From Lineus longissimus (lineage: Eukaryota; Nemertea; Pilidiophora; Heteronemertea; Lineidae): DNA of 64,000 nucleotides. The stretch lies in the NCBI RefSeq assembly GCF_910592395.1, contig NC_088311.1, positions 20,278,501 through 20,342,500 of the forward strand, given 5' to 3'. Made by a program: the position numbers and the translations under genes. A model generated the notes under the pieces. The model did no database searches and was not told the DNA's origin. It worked only from the letters and a program-made list of their open reading frames with translations. Below are positions 10,453-21,630 of this stretch, piece by piece (position 1 is the first letter of the stretch; each line of letters opens with the position of its first letter).

Positions 10453-11460
10453 ATGTACTCCCTTCCTCAGGCAGTGAAGTTGATAAATTACAAATTAAGA
10501 CGAATAGTGTCTCTTCGACCGCCAGTCGTTTTGCATAAATACGATACCTGGTTTTTCCAGAGAGAATCTGGCTGCATAATTATTTCGAACCATGCTATGA
10601 CACGTACGTCACCTCACGTTATACTAGTATATGAATTGGGTGCAAACTGTCGCCAAACCCACAGAACTGAGCTTTATAATGATTGGAAGAAAATGATAGG
10701 TGTTTATAAACATTATTTAATTATAGTTTGCAAGGACTCAGGTAATTATCTCTATCGACTTTATGACACACATAAAGGGATATTTTCAGGTAGAATTGTC
10801 ATTCCAAAGTCAGATGCTTGTTTTAATAGTTTTGGGGCATCAATAGACCTTATGCAGGGAGTAAGCGCTACGGTGAACTGCAGGTTAACATTGAACATCA
10901 TGTCGACAACGGTTTATAAATTGTCGGAAGTTATGACGAAAAGGAAGGAAGTGGAGCTTAAGTTCCATCACGGCATAAGAATTTATTATGAGATGAAGGG
11001 TCTTAAAGATTCGAAACATATCATTATGATTAATATAAAAGACGGTATCGTTACTGGGGAAAAGACGACTGTGAATGAAGCATTCCTGAAGTTCGCTCTA
11101 AGGTCTTATGGTTATCGCCCAATTGAACATTCTCTGGCAATACCGCGGACAATACGCTTAAACGGTATTGACAACATATTCTGGTTATGTAGGGAAGAAA
11201 ACGTGATCTTGACAGTATTTGATTATGGTCGTTATTCAGTTGGTTGCAGATTGAAATGTGTGCCCGAGGACCCATTGGTGAGACTAAGAATGAATGAAAC
11301 TTTGATTGAGGATGTGGCGGTGCATTTCCCTTTCCATGTAGGAGATGTCGCGGTTCATCGAACGGGACTAGTTTTGTGCATTATTCTAAAATCACGGAGA
11401 GGCAAAAAGATGGAAGGATATTTAGAATCAATTGAACTGTACACACCTCAACAATCGTAA
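10453..11460 (+). CDS. Gene B, 335-aa beta-rich protein, gene A paralogue (unit 1)
   Basis: An intronless ATG frame with A at -3, closed upstream by TAA at 10423-10425. AATAAA lies at 11655-11660, about 195 nt past the stop. The sequence alternates short hydrophobic strands with polar turns (CIIISNH, HYLIIVCKDSGNYLYRLYD, HIIMINIKDG, NIFWLCREENVILTVFDYG, GYLESIELYTP), which suggests propeller-like repeats. The order of blocks parallels gene A, so the two look like an old tandem duplicate inside the unit. No catalytic motif, signal peptide or transmembrane helix is seen. I do not recognise the family. All four differences I found among copies change an amino acid. Confidence 0.5.
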   Translation: MYSLPQAVKLINYKLRRIVSLRPPVVLHKYDTWFFQRESGCIIISNHAMTRTSPHVILVYELGANCRQTHRTELYNDWKKMIGVYKHYLIIVCKDSGNYLYRLYDTHKGIFSGRIVIPKSDACFNSFGASIDLMQGVSATVNCRLTLNIMSTTVYKLSEVMTKRKEVELKFHHGIRIYYEMKGLKDSKHIIMINIKDGIVTGEKTTVNEAFLKFALRSYGYRPIEHSLAIPRTIRLNGIDNIFWLCREENVILTVFDYGRYSVGCRLKCVPEDPLVRLRMNETLIEDVAVHFPFHVGDVAVHRTGLVLCIILKSRRGKKMEGYLESIELYTPQQS

Positions 11461-11987
11461 AGTGATGAGATTCGTACTCTAGGAAAAAAAGAAAGAGTGA
11501 AATTCGCACTTCAAGAAGAGCCACAACTTAGTGATCGCTCTTTGAGACATCAGAAGAGCGAAACTTGGATTTAGGCGAACTTCCCCCTCAGTGACGGATT
11601 ATAAAATGATAATTGCAAATGATTAACGTAAAATACTTGCAGGTGTGGTAAAATAATAAAAGCAGGACTGTAAAATATAATCGCATAATGTGAAGAATAT
11701 CTACATGTACATCTACATGTAAGACATTATCAATAAGTTTCACGGTGATTTTGCTCTTTCAGAAGGGCGATCCCTTAGAACAGATCAGAGTGCATTCACT
11801 CTTTCCTTTCAAAGAGTGCAAAGGACATGTACATTTGCATTCTCTTATATCGGGTCACTCGGCAAAAACTGAAACCGAACTTTAAAGTTTTGTATCTCAG
11901 AGACTTATGCACAAAACAACCCGAAACCAGGAAGTATACTGGTACATGTAGGAAAGTATTGTCAAAGAGGTCAATGGAGGAGAGATA

Positions 11988-12093
11988 AGTCACAAATGGC
12001 AATTCGAGTTGAATTGGATTATTCCGAAACTGAATTAGGGAGTCACAATTGGCAAATCCGAGTTGAATTGAATAATTCCGAAACTAAATTAGG
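11988..12093 (+). repeat. 53-bp tandem duplication (unit 1)
   Basis: Two adjacent 53 bp copies (11988-12040, 12041-12093), each starting AGTCACAA/T and ending AACTGAATTAGGG or AACTAAATTAGGT. In units 2 and 4 the first copy ends CTAAATTAGGGAGT, the same 14-mer that opens every 12.3 kb unit. Confidence 0.85.
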
Positions 12094-13941
12094 TCGAACA
12101 TGCTTAATGTCGGGGGAAACTTCTCATATAAAGGGTAGATCTCAACCCTGGGTGTTCCCCATTCTTCCCCCGTCTGTTTCAGTAACCTCTTTCACAGCAA
12201 TAATATCATCCAATTGTTGCAGTATCTTCTCGACGACGCTACTGGAAAGGGTCACCGCGATCAGTTGTATGACTGTTTTTAATATAGCTGCATCAATTAA
12301 AATCATGCAAGTATCAAAGGTATAGTGATAATCATGCCGACTTACTGGCAGAGAACATACACCCTGAAGTCTCCTTGAATGATGGCGATATACGCACTGG
12401 TAGCGACAGTAGATCGACATGAATAATAATTGGACCTTTTCGTCTACTTCATTGCTACAGGGTACGAAGGAACGGATGGGTGGCACTCTTGAGGCATTTC
12501 AGGTAAGGCAAAACGATTATTTCTTATAAGCAATGACAACGACTCTACTAAAGATTCGAAGAGTCCATTCAGGGATTAGACAGTGTTTTTTGAGGTGACT
12601 TTGTAATAGCTTTCATACTCGCATTTCGGCTTGGTTTCTTGAACATTCTGTTCTAGTGTGATCCAGTATTGGGAAGCTCATGTTTTTCAACCCAAGATAT
12701 TTCACGCCTTTTTGTCTAGGCAACAGAATCCAGGACGAGTCAGCAAAGTCCTAATGACCAGTTTGTTTCAACGTAAGGTCATGGTCATCGTTAGTTATTG
12801 GTGATGGATGACAGTCTTAGGGCTGGTAATAGCAGGAATCTGCCAGGGCTGCTTCGTAGACGCTGGCCAGAATTATTGCAACCATGCATCACCTTGGTTA
12901 CGAGACATAGAACACGGAGCAAGCCACGAATTACGACCTTACTGGTTGTGTTATCCAACTTTCGTATACAGGGTGTCCCAGTAAAACCTTTCGATTTCTG
13001 TGATATTCAACAAAGCAATAGATTAAGAATAAGTATATACATGTATAAGTATATACATTACCTTACTTAGGTCATATAGATGATTTTTTGTCCTGATGAC
13101 AAATGCAACTAAAGTCAGTGCGTGAAGTCAGGTCCAGTTTTATTTTTGGAAACATGTTACCAACCAAAACCAGTCATTTCAAGATAATTCAAAGAAAACG
13201 ATATGGCAATCTGGCAACAAGTTGTTTCACCCTGAAAATGGTAGCTTTCCCTGCTTTCTCCTTGTAGGACAGTGCATCTGTGTACAAGACACACAGCTCA
13301 ATATTGTATGCGTACACTGTAATGTACACTTTAATGTACTCGTCACCACAGCTACCTGTGTTGACAGAACACTATCCCGAAATCCATTTGGATTGAGAGT
13401 ACATGCAGTTCTCTTTCAAGGGTGCTTCAGGCGTCACTTTTTTTCTCTCGGATGGTTCCTCAGTGTCTTGGTGCATAAGGTGCAAAAGCTCAAAACGACG
13501 CTGATTGTCCGACAAGGCCAATTTATTTCTCATGTCCAGGCCATCACCTCAGTGGCCATTTCAAGTATGTGCTCGTCACTGACGGATGTTTTCGGAAGTC
13601 AGTTGTTGGTGAATTGGCGAAGAGATACTGCAATTTACTAAATATACTTTACGAAGAGCTGTGAACAAATTTAAAGGGTTTTAACATTTTCAAACAGCCT
13701 GGTGTGATACGCCACGATAAATGTACACAAAGCGAGTAATTCGCTATGTAGAAGTGTTTTCTCCTAATTTTAGGTCATGCGTTCCAACCTCGAAACCTTT
13801 GCCGTCCATTATCGATTCTTTGAAATAAGAACTATTTTGAACGGCGATGATTTTTTAGTATTGGACGTTCGCTTAGCTCAGAGTTGAAGACTCCAGAAGT
13901 ACACGGCGGAAAGATCTTGGTTTCCAATCCGTCTCTATTGA

Positions 13942-14253
13942 TGTCGCTGTTATTCCCTGGCCATATACCTTATCCACTGCAAACTCATTGGTTTGTCAGT
14001 CGTCGCTCAAAAGAAGCAACCTGACTGGCTGATATCACTATTACAGATTTCTAGGAAAATTGTTGTTGAGTTGTTTGGGCGAGGCAGTCCTGTTTACCAA
14101 CCAACCTCCACAAATTTCGACGGCAGGCTTCAGCAATTTTCCGCAGCTTATTACAATGCTGAAAGTTATTTAGCATATGCATATGAAGTGCCTGCATGGG
14201 TCGAAAATGAATGTCAGGTTGGTATTTTTCATATCCGAAATGGTTATCATTAG
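13942..14253 (+). CDS. Coding-like exon with synonymous-only variation (unit 1)
   Basis: Open from 13942 (after a TGA) to TAG at 14251-14253, 103 codons. A probable exon core starts after the acceptor CACTATTACAG (14046) and may end at the donor GAATGTCAG|GTTGGT near 14217. The core reads RKIVVELFGRGSPVY, then FDGRLQQFSAAYYNAESYLA. In 13993-14253 I find three substitutions among the four units (TAC/TAT, TCC/TCT, GAA/GAG), all synonymous. Most random substitutions would change a residue, so this hints at selection on a protein. Family not recognised; partner exons not found. Confidence 0.35.
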   Translation, partial: CRCYSLAIYLIHCKLIGLSVVAQKKQPDWLISLLQISRKIVVELFGRGSPVYQPTSTNFDGRLQQFSAAYYNAESYLAYAYEVPAWVENECQVGIFHIRNGYH

Positions 14254-14837
14254 TTTCCTCGCCATCCGACGAGACTCACATTGATCTCAAAACACAATTG
14301 CTAATGGCCTCATTATTGTGTTAGATTACTGTCATTTGCCACGGCTCCGGGGAGACATACCCCGGCATATATAACGAGATGTCCCTATGATACATGTATG
14401 CATCTGTAAACATGTACGCTGTACCATTAAAACACCCTACAGTTGAAATGGCTAGGCTGGGAACAACAATGTGATACACTATGGCATTGTGTATAACTGC
14501 ATTTCTATTTTCCTGGACTACCAGTAATTACGAACGGCGTACCCCTTTAATGGCAACAAGTAATTTTATGCGTTTCATTGATAGGCGGATACCCGGCCCC
14601 GGATGCAATTCACGTAGGATTATTATCATTTGTCGCCTTGCAAGTTTCAAATATCCATCAAAACTTCATATTAGCCTGAAAAAAGTTGCTCATGGATTCT
14701 ACTGGAGCAGTTATCATAATTTCTAAAGTGAAATGAATCATCGCACTGATGTTGCAAAATTTGAAAAAAAACGAAGACAGAAAAAAGATAAAATAATAGC
14801 CTCACACTTTCCAATGCGAAGTGAAAAATGGATAACT

Positions 14838-14910
14838 TGCCGAAACCCGGGATCGAACCAGGGACCTTTAGATCTTCAGTCTAACGCTCTCCCAACTGAG
14901 CTATTTCGGC
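14838..14910 (-). tRNA. tRNA-Phe (anticodon GAA), unit 1
   Basis: The minus-strand 73-mer folds as a complete cloverleaf: acceptor GCCGAAA/TTTCGGC, A-box TAGCTCAGTTGGGAGAGC, anticodon loop CTGAAGA, B-box GGTTCGATCCC, discriminator A73. No intron and no encoded CCA, as expected for a eukaryotic nuclear gene. A TTTTT tract on the minus strand at 14828-14824, about 10 nt past the 3' end, is a Pol III terminator. One identical copy occurs per 12.3 kb unit. Confidence 0.97.
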
Positions 14911-17315
14911 TTACTTGACATGCAATTTGATAGAAAGTACATTGTAAACGGATAGATTGATTGAATGATTTTGATGAATGACGAGGGTTGGTGTTCTTCC
15001 ATTCGGCAACCTTATAGGTATTCTTCATACAGACAGGTTTGATGGTTTGATCATGCCTCGTGTGGTCATAACTGTTCTACACGGTGGCCTGCTGCTGTCG
15101 TAGAAACCACTTGTGCCTGAGATAAAAAATATAGTTCGCTCCACATTCGTTTCGCTTGCTACAATATGTACTTCAGCTTTAATTGCCGTTATAGAAAAAG
15201 AAAAGAGGCGAAAAAACACAGGCAATAAGGCAGCGTCGGCTGCGTTGATATTATCAACAATGTCTGTTTTTCTCGCTGATAGCAAATGCTAATTCGAGAA
15301 TCGACTTCTATCAGAATATTATGCCCATCGAGATCGTACTGTCTGCTGTTTTTGACAAGTTATTCTCCCGAATTGCTTAAGTAGAGCAATTTTAACCAAA
15401 TAACACTCTGCCTGTCCGCAATGATGCTCGCAAACACGTGAGATAGTCTTGCAACTGACGTAAAAGATGGCTTGATATGCATCTTATGGTTCAAGTATTT
15501 AGGAAATACATTAAAGTGATGAATGATGTTAAGGCTCCTCATGGTTTCATGCAGTGTGTTGATTTGACAATGCCTGGCTGGTTAGTAGGTTTTCTCGTGC
15601 CAAGGCGTGAGGAGCTCAGTGTTTCTGGCTCGAAGACAGCATTATCTATTATGACAATTCCTTTGATTTAGTTTAAAGTATCAACTCAGTACCGAAACCA
15701 GATTGATCCGAGCTTTTATATTAACACGGTCAGTGTAGATTTGGAGCCTGGTCTGATTTGGTCTACATCGGTGGGGTGGGGTGGGGGGGGGGGACTTGGA
15801 GTATGCAGGCTGACCCCTCTGATTGGTAAGACCTGATGTCGTATCTGAAATTTAGAATATAAACATTCAGGGTAATCGTAGGCCTCTACTTCTAGGCTGT
15901 AAGTCCATTTGATCATCGATCGTGCGGAAAGCTCTTCGCGATGCCACAATGCAGTACGAATTAGGAAGGTCTGTCGTTGCACCGAGTTGATTCATTTACG
16001 TGACACTCGTAAATCATCTTTATACTTTTGGAGGAATCGGAGAAGTTTTCAAAAAATTTCGTCAGTACTTATTGTCATTCGTACATCTCTTTGTAAGGGT
16101 TAGTGCAATAACTGCCTAATGGTGTTGGCCGAGATTACACATGATCAGGGCGGATCATCAGACCGAGTACACTAACTCATCCCACATACATGACATCGAA
16201 ACAATGGAAACACGTTTTTACCTTGGGGATGGCGCTAATGAATTCGCTATGCCTCTACCATGCAACCGTGACGAGACCATTATCAATTAGCGGAAGCCAT
16301 AGATGATTTTTTATGTAGGTAAACATATCTAATTTATTGGGACTCTAGTGGTTGGAGTGATAAATCTGTGTATACGGTGACAGAACTAATTTCATGGGCT
16401 GGCTACTACAGCCGGAAGTGAACTGTTCTGCCAACTGTTGATTTCCTTTCTCCAGTCTCACCGGTGATGAATTCCTGACGCAGGCACCCAAATGTCACGA
16501 GATCTCGCAGGGAGGCGCGTGGTTTAACCAGGCTGGAAGACAAACGTATCTTGAAATGGCTTCTACTGAGACATATTGGGTCGATATTGGTCCTGAATGA
16601 TTAATGAGACATCGTCAGCTAATCTGCTATTGGAGATTCGGCCGGACGGGCCGCCACTGAGTTCCGGAGTCCAATCGGGTCAATACGTCCTGAAACATTA
16701 GAATAATATTGGCTTTTTGTCATGGTTCCCAGTGATGTTAGTTGAGAATACTATCACACGATCAGCCCTTCTGTTCAAAATACTTCCGTTAGCGCTATTC
16801 TGTTTAAAATGTCGAACTAGATGTCTGAATTTAAAGGACTCAAGAAGGATATCATGTCATTTGATATATACTAAGTTGACCGCAGTCTAGTGTGCAATTA
16901 AGCTATGTACTAATATATAGTATCATCGGGCTGACTGGCGCTGGCATTGAGCGCTAATAAAGCGGTGGGATAGCAGTCTATGTGCATTAATTCGTAGGAT
17001 TGTTAGCAGTGTCTTATGGTTAGCGCCGTCATTTAGTCTCAGACTGGTTACTGAGGGACCATTCTTGCTAGAGACCATTCGTAGTTTGACCATTCGGTAG
17101 GATTGAGAGGATACATCAACAAATTAAACGGATAGCTGGTAAATTAGGTGTTCTGAGTCGACGGGTCTGTGAGACAGTTTTAAACTTGATAAAGGAATAT
17201 TTCACAAGGAGCCCCTAAGATACGGTAAGTGACTAGAAAGTAAAAAAACTAATGAACGATCTTTGTCTTGAACTTATCTTTCGCAATGCCAATGCAACGT
17301 ACACGTCATGCTCTC

Positions 17316-17350
17316 GGGGGGGGGGGGGGGGGGCTGGGGGGGGGGGGGGG
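17316..17350 (+). repeat. Poly-G tract, G18-CT-G15 (unit 1)
   Basis: A homopolymer tract preceded by CATGCTCTC and followed by CTCAGAACACA. It is the most length-variable site between units and could form a G-quadruplex. Exact lengths in an assembly are unreliable. Confidence 0.85.
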
Positions 17351-17484
17351 CTCAGAACACAAACATAAGAGCTACCGCAGTCCACACGCCGACATTCAGC
17401 GCGGTTAGATCGGAGAGATACCTGTACATGTGTATGATATTATCAGTTATTTGGAAGTAGAACTATTTTTCGTGTTATACAAAA

Positions 17485-17995
17485 GGCCGGGTCTATTTGG
17501 CAAGCGGCTCGCCGAACAGGCATCTTTTTTTGCCCTGCTTGGAGAGCCGCTTGCCAAACAGCATTAAAAATCAACTCTGTTCGGCAAGCCGGGCTTGCCA
17601 AACAGGGCAAAAATACTACCCTCTTTGGCGAGCCAGAGAGGTTACAACATGTTGGCCAATCAGAGAGCAGTGACGTCATATTCGAATTTATATGCGCATA
17701 TTTAACAATGGGCGACTTCCCGCTCTCGATTCAATTTCTGCTACTAAACTCGGGTTTTGGTCAATAATCCATGAAGAAGCATGTACATGTACATGACTGT
17801 ATGGATTTACAAAAAAAGTCATAAACGTGATTTAACTGATTTCTAAAGGCATTTCACTGTAACTCCAGTGTTGCTGACCGTGTTGCCACGAATGATGATG
17901 AGCTCCTGGATGGTTGAATATGCATGAGTTCGGCTCTCCATCTAGGGCAGAAAAAGGCGCTGTTTGGTAAGCCGGGCTTGCCAAATAGTCACTTC
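17485..17995. repeat. Unit tail with GGCAAGC/GCTTGCC palindromes (unit 1, long form)
   Basis: Repeated inverted words (TTTGGCAAGCGGCTCGCC, CCGCTTGCCAAACAG, GTTCGGCAAGCC, GGGCTTGCCAAACAG, GGTAAGCCGGGCTTGCCAAA) fill the last 0.5 kb of the unit. This pattern suits subterminal repeats of a non-autonomous DNA transposon. This long form includes a middle segment 17650-17969 (with ACATGTACATGTACATG) missing from units 2 and 3. No coding supported. Confidence 0.7.
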
Positions 17996-18003
17996 CTAAA
18001 TTA

Positions 18004-18130
18004 GGGAGTTTTCGCAAATCCCCGAAACGCCAACGTGAACGCCTATCCCATTGTTCGATCTATTGTTAACTATGTCGAACAATGGTATAGGCGTTCGCGT
18101 TGACGTATCGGGGGCTTTGCGAAAACTCCC
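18004..18130. repeat. Unit-border hairpin (unit 2)
   Basis: Same 127 bp inverted repeat, 8 bp inside the unit 1/unit 2 junction. Confidence 0.9.
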
Positions 18131-18728
18131 TTCTCCTCCCGACGAACTTAAATTTCTTTCTGCATTGCTCATCACACTAATTTAAACTGCATTCTGCTTG
18201 GCATTGCATACATGTTCATTGTGTACATGTACATAGCGTAAAAGCATGCTTGATCTGTATTTGTTATAAATGATTATTTCTTGGTGATATTTAGAATTAG
18301 ATATTCTGATTGCCTTCTTCCGATACTTTGAAAGTTCTCAGCTCTTGCAGATTCTAAGGAATTTCCAATTTCAATTACAATGTGTGTTTTTTGATGGAAA
18401 ATATAAACGTTGCTATTGAAGTTGAATCGTTACATCTTACTTACAAATTGCAATATGATATTGATCGAATAGTTGTCTGGATACATTTCATTGTATTCTG
18501 TCGCGTATACTGATACTTACCGCCGGCTCAAGAGCTCCCTTCGCCCTTTGTGATCATTTGGTGAAGCCATTGCAGCTCTTTGTTGTTGAGAAATTGAGAA
18601 CTGCTGATGTTATAGGCGCTGCTCTACAATACATGTAGAAGCAAAAGTTGGGAACTTGTTATCAACCCCTTCGTGGAAATTATCTCTCCCCAGTCGGTAG
18701 GCCGTAGTGGACATAAATGTCAATTTAT

Positions 18729-18966
18729 GTTCTAGAATATAATTTGACCGATAGGAGAACAGGAATTCTTTTCTAGACCGTTAATCGACTATTAATAACT
18801 GACCAGGCATAATGGTCTAGAACATACATCAACCAGTTAGAGTAGTGGAATTCTGTTCTTGACCATTAATCGACCAATCACTGGCCAGGATTAATGATCT
18901 AGAACATAAATCAGCCAATCCCAGTTCAGGAATTCTGATCTTAGACCGTTAATCGACCAATCATTG
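18729..18966 (+). repeat. Minisatellite, about 83-bp period (unit 2)
   Basis: Copy of the unit-1 minisatellite, one base longer (GATCTTAGACC instead of GATCTAGACC). Units 3 and 4 share that extra T. Confidence 0.75.
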
Positions 18967-20451
18967 ATGTCGTACGTCCTTACTCCGTTAGTGGTAAAGA
19001 ATGGTCAAGTGATAGACCTGATATGCTGGGAGTTAGCATTACCCGCTGACATGCTGCAGCTGCATTTTGGCTAGATTCGTAGACTTGGCGACTTCGTTCC
19101 TCCGGCAGAAACTTCAATCGTCGATTGTTTCAAATGTTTGGAAACCCATATATCTATCAATTACGCTCAGGGTCTATGAAAGAAATGTGCATGTGTTTGG
19201 ATACATCAAGGATTCTGTAATCGATCCGTCCTAGGATGATATCCTTGTTGGTGTTTGTTTGAATGAGAAAGGAAATACCGCCAAAAAGAACAGACGACAA
19301 AAAAGGACGACACAATCTACATACATGTACATGTAGGTTGTCAAAAATGTATAAGGTTCTATATTTTGTGGATGCAATTAGCCTGGGGACGATACCGGTA
19401 CGTGTATTCAGTCTACGTGCATTCAACTTGATTTTGAACACCACTAGCGGGAGCGTGATGTCAGCTTTATCTTATCAACTATCAATTATCTTGTTCTGTC
19501 ATTTATTCCATGTAAGTGGTGGGGGCAAACGAGTCTTCTTTCGTAGATATATGGCTTGTCTATCCTGCCAGGGAATAGAATATTTCCTCTTGGTCTCTCG
19601 GTTGACACGCTCGCCTAGGCTCTGGTCATTACCTCACAAGCTATTCTTCTTCTTTTTCATCATCAGCTTTCGCTCAGCGGGCCCTCGGAAGAGAAACTCC
19701 TCCTCCTATAGGCGGGATAAGTTGGCCTAGTCACTAGTGACGAGTCAATCTCAAGTAAATAATTGTGTCTACTCTTGGGCGTGGTCTTTTGCTTGCCTTC
19801 GCAGAGCCATCAGGTTCAAGGGTCATCGTCTTTATGTACGTCTCATTTGAAGGATGAGGCTAATTTATAGCGAGTTGGCTTGCTGAAGGACACAACGGTG
19901 AAAGACAGCGAGAGGCAAGAATGAGGCATAAGGCGAGATTTTATGACTATAGTCCATTTTACGAAATAATGTCACTCAGATTTTTTAGGATATGACATTA
20001 TACAAAAAAATGAAGCATTGGACAAAAATGTGTATTCATCTGAGACTTCAAAGACCAAATCATCGAAAAAGTACTTGTTTGTTGGAATCAAACAACTTGA
20101 CATCACCTGCAATGAGCCATTAACAGTAAAAATACTGACAAATTTTCACATTCATTTTAATTTTTTTCCCCATACAATGCGATATTTTCGTGAAATAGAC
20201 TATGATATATCAGTAGTTAAAGAAAGGCCACAAACGGTTTAAAATCAGGTCTGAATAGTAGCACATCATAATATATTTACATTGTACGTTGAGAGATAAA
20301 ACAAACGTTAAAGGATCGTATCTTGAAATTTCTGTTTCAATTTCTTTGAATTTTTTTCACAGGTTTATATTTTCGCTAATCGAGTTTTTTGGCCACGAAA
20401 TCCGCGAAAATAAAACGCCCACGAAAAACTGTCAGTTAACAGTATATTTGC

Positions 20452-20724
20452 ATGGGTGTGATAACAATGAATTTGGACCGTAGATGCTTTGTTTTTGAAC
20501 ACGTGATATCAAGCAAAGGTCTTCTGCAGCCAGATTTAGGCTTCGCATTAGTCGCATCAATCCTGGATTGTGCTGTACAAAATCTGAGACGAAATGGATC
20601 CACTTTCAACTATTTGCCGGATTTTGGCCGGGCGCCAATCTGCCAGTTGAGTAAAAAGAAGGGAAGGTGTATGGAAAAGGTAGAAGCATGCGATTATACT
20701 GGATCAAGGATGTTCCAGAGGAAG
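20452..20724 (+). CDS. Gene A, putative exon 1 (unit 2)
   Basis: Same 91-codon ATG frame ending at AAG|GTAGGT. Because the main exon in this unit is frameshifted, any protein from it would be truncated. Confidence 0.25.
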
Positions 20725-21630
20725 GTAGGTCCCTATCCGTCAATTTCGCTAATTGAAAAATCAAGTCTATGTATAAGGCTACATTTACACCTGCATCATG
20801 ATTCTGCCAGGCTGTGTTGAAAGAAAATTAAATGAGATGACGGCCAGCCCGCCCAAGACCGATGAATACGATGCGGAACGGGTTACTGCTAGTCAACACA
20901 CCTTTCCCCAATATGGTAGTCGCTCAAAAGCTGAAACTGAAGTACATTCCGCGGCGATGAATGCTTGAGTTAGGCGAAAATGCTTGTTCTATGTAATCTG
21001 CGACGTGATTGGTTGTTTGACTTAGGCTTACTATGGGGAGCCATTTCTGTAAAAATCTCAATTTGGCCATAGCGTGAGTTAGGCACTTTATATGTTAGTA
21101 GTGTGACTACATGTTATGGTAAAGGGCCAGGCGGCGGGTTTACTGACACAAATTAGGCTAATATTTTACTTTATCATAGAAAGGTACTAGTATCTAGGTC
21201 CTACCCAATTTTTAAGTCATGTTTCAGAGATTTAAAACAATAAAATTGTTGTAAACCCCAGACGATCACAAAATTTATTTACCTCAAAGAGTTCCTGTCA
21301 CGATTCCGACAAAAGAACATCATCAGCGTGATGATTGTAATGTTATGTAACAAATACTACGGACTGTTCGGCGTCAGATGGGGATCTTGGTTGATGGTCT
21401 GATTGAGATTTACCGATACAGCACATGCTAAATGGTGATGCTTCGTGTATTCATGGGATAAGAATAAAGTTGAGCCTTTGTATGGTGTCCTCGAAACTGC
21501 TCAGATTTATTAAAGGCAACGTTTTCCCGCCTTAGGTTTTTACCAGGCCATACAAAAATCCCCATTTCTGTTAGCGTATTCGCTATAGGTTTTTAATCAC
21601 CGGGTATGTTATTCTACTAATACGTTGTAG

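Larger units (their letters stand above)
5240..17995 (+). repeat. Array unit 1 (12,756 bp)
   Basis: The longest and most distinct unit. It alone carries an 88 bp segment at about 5750-5837 (AGGCTAACAAAG... to ...ACAATTAC); the other units jump from TTGTATTC straight to TGTCGCG. It retains the 320 bp tail segment 17650-17969 that units 2 and 3 lack. Gene A and gene B frames are intact. Outside the listed features I see nothing firm at 5375-6063, 6301-7276, 8060-8965, 12500-13900 and 14911-17300. Open frames of 60-155 codons in those stretches lack convincing starts or family signatures. Confidence 0.95.

Noticed and set aside
12142-12486. Minus-strand frame with a hydrophobic then acidic C-terminus
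   Set aside because: Plausible residues and a GTAAGT nearby, but no start, no consistent exon structure, and frame differences among units. Left as unproven.
13222-13641. 139-codon frame kept in all units
   Set aside because: TTG start, cysteine-rich without pattern, and the only two differences among copies are non-synonymous. Not supported as a gene.
13866-13935. tRNA-like A and B boxes (TTAGCTCAGAG ... GGTTTCCAATCC)
   Set aside because: No acceptor or T-stem pairing can be drawn. At most a very old tRNA-derived remnant.
14733-14918. 61-codon frame across the tRNA-Phe
   Set aside because: It lies antisense across the tRNA gene and its flank; the tRNA explains the sequence.
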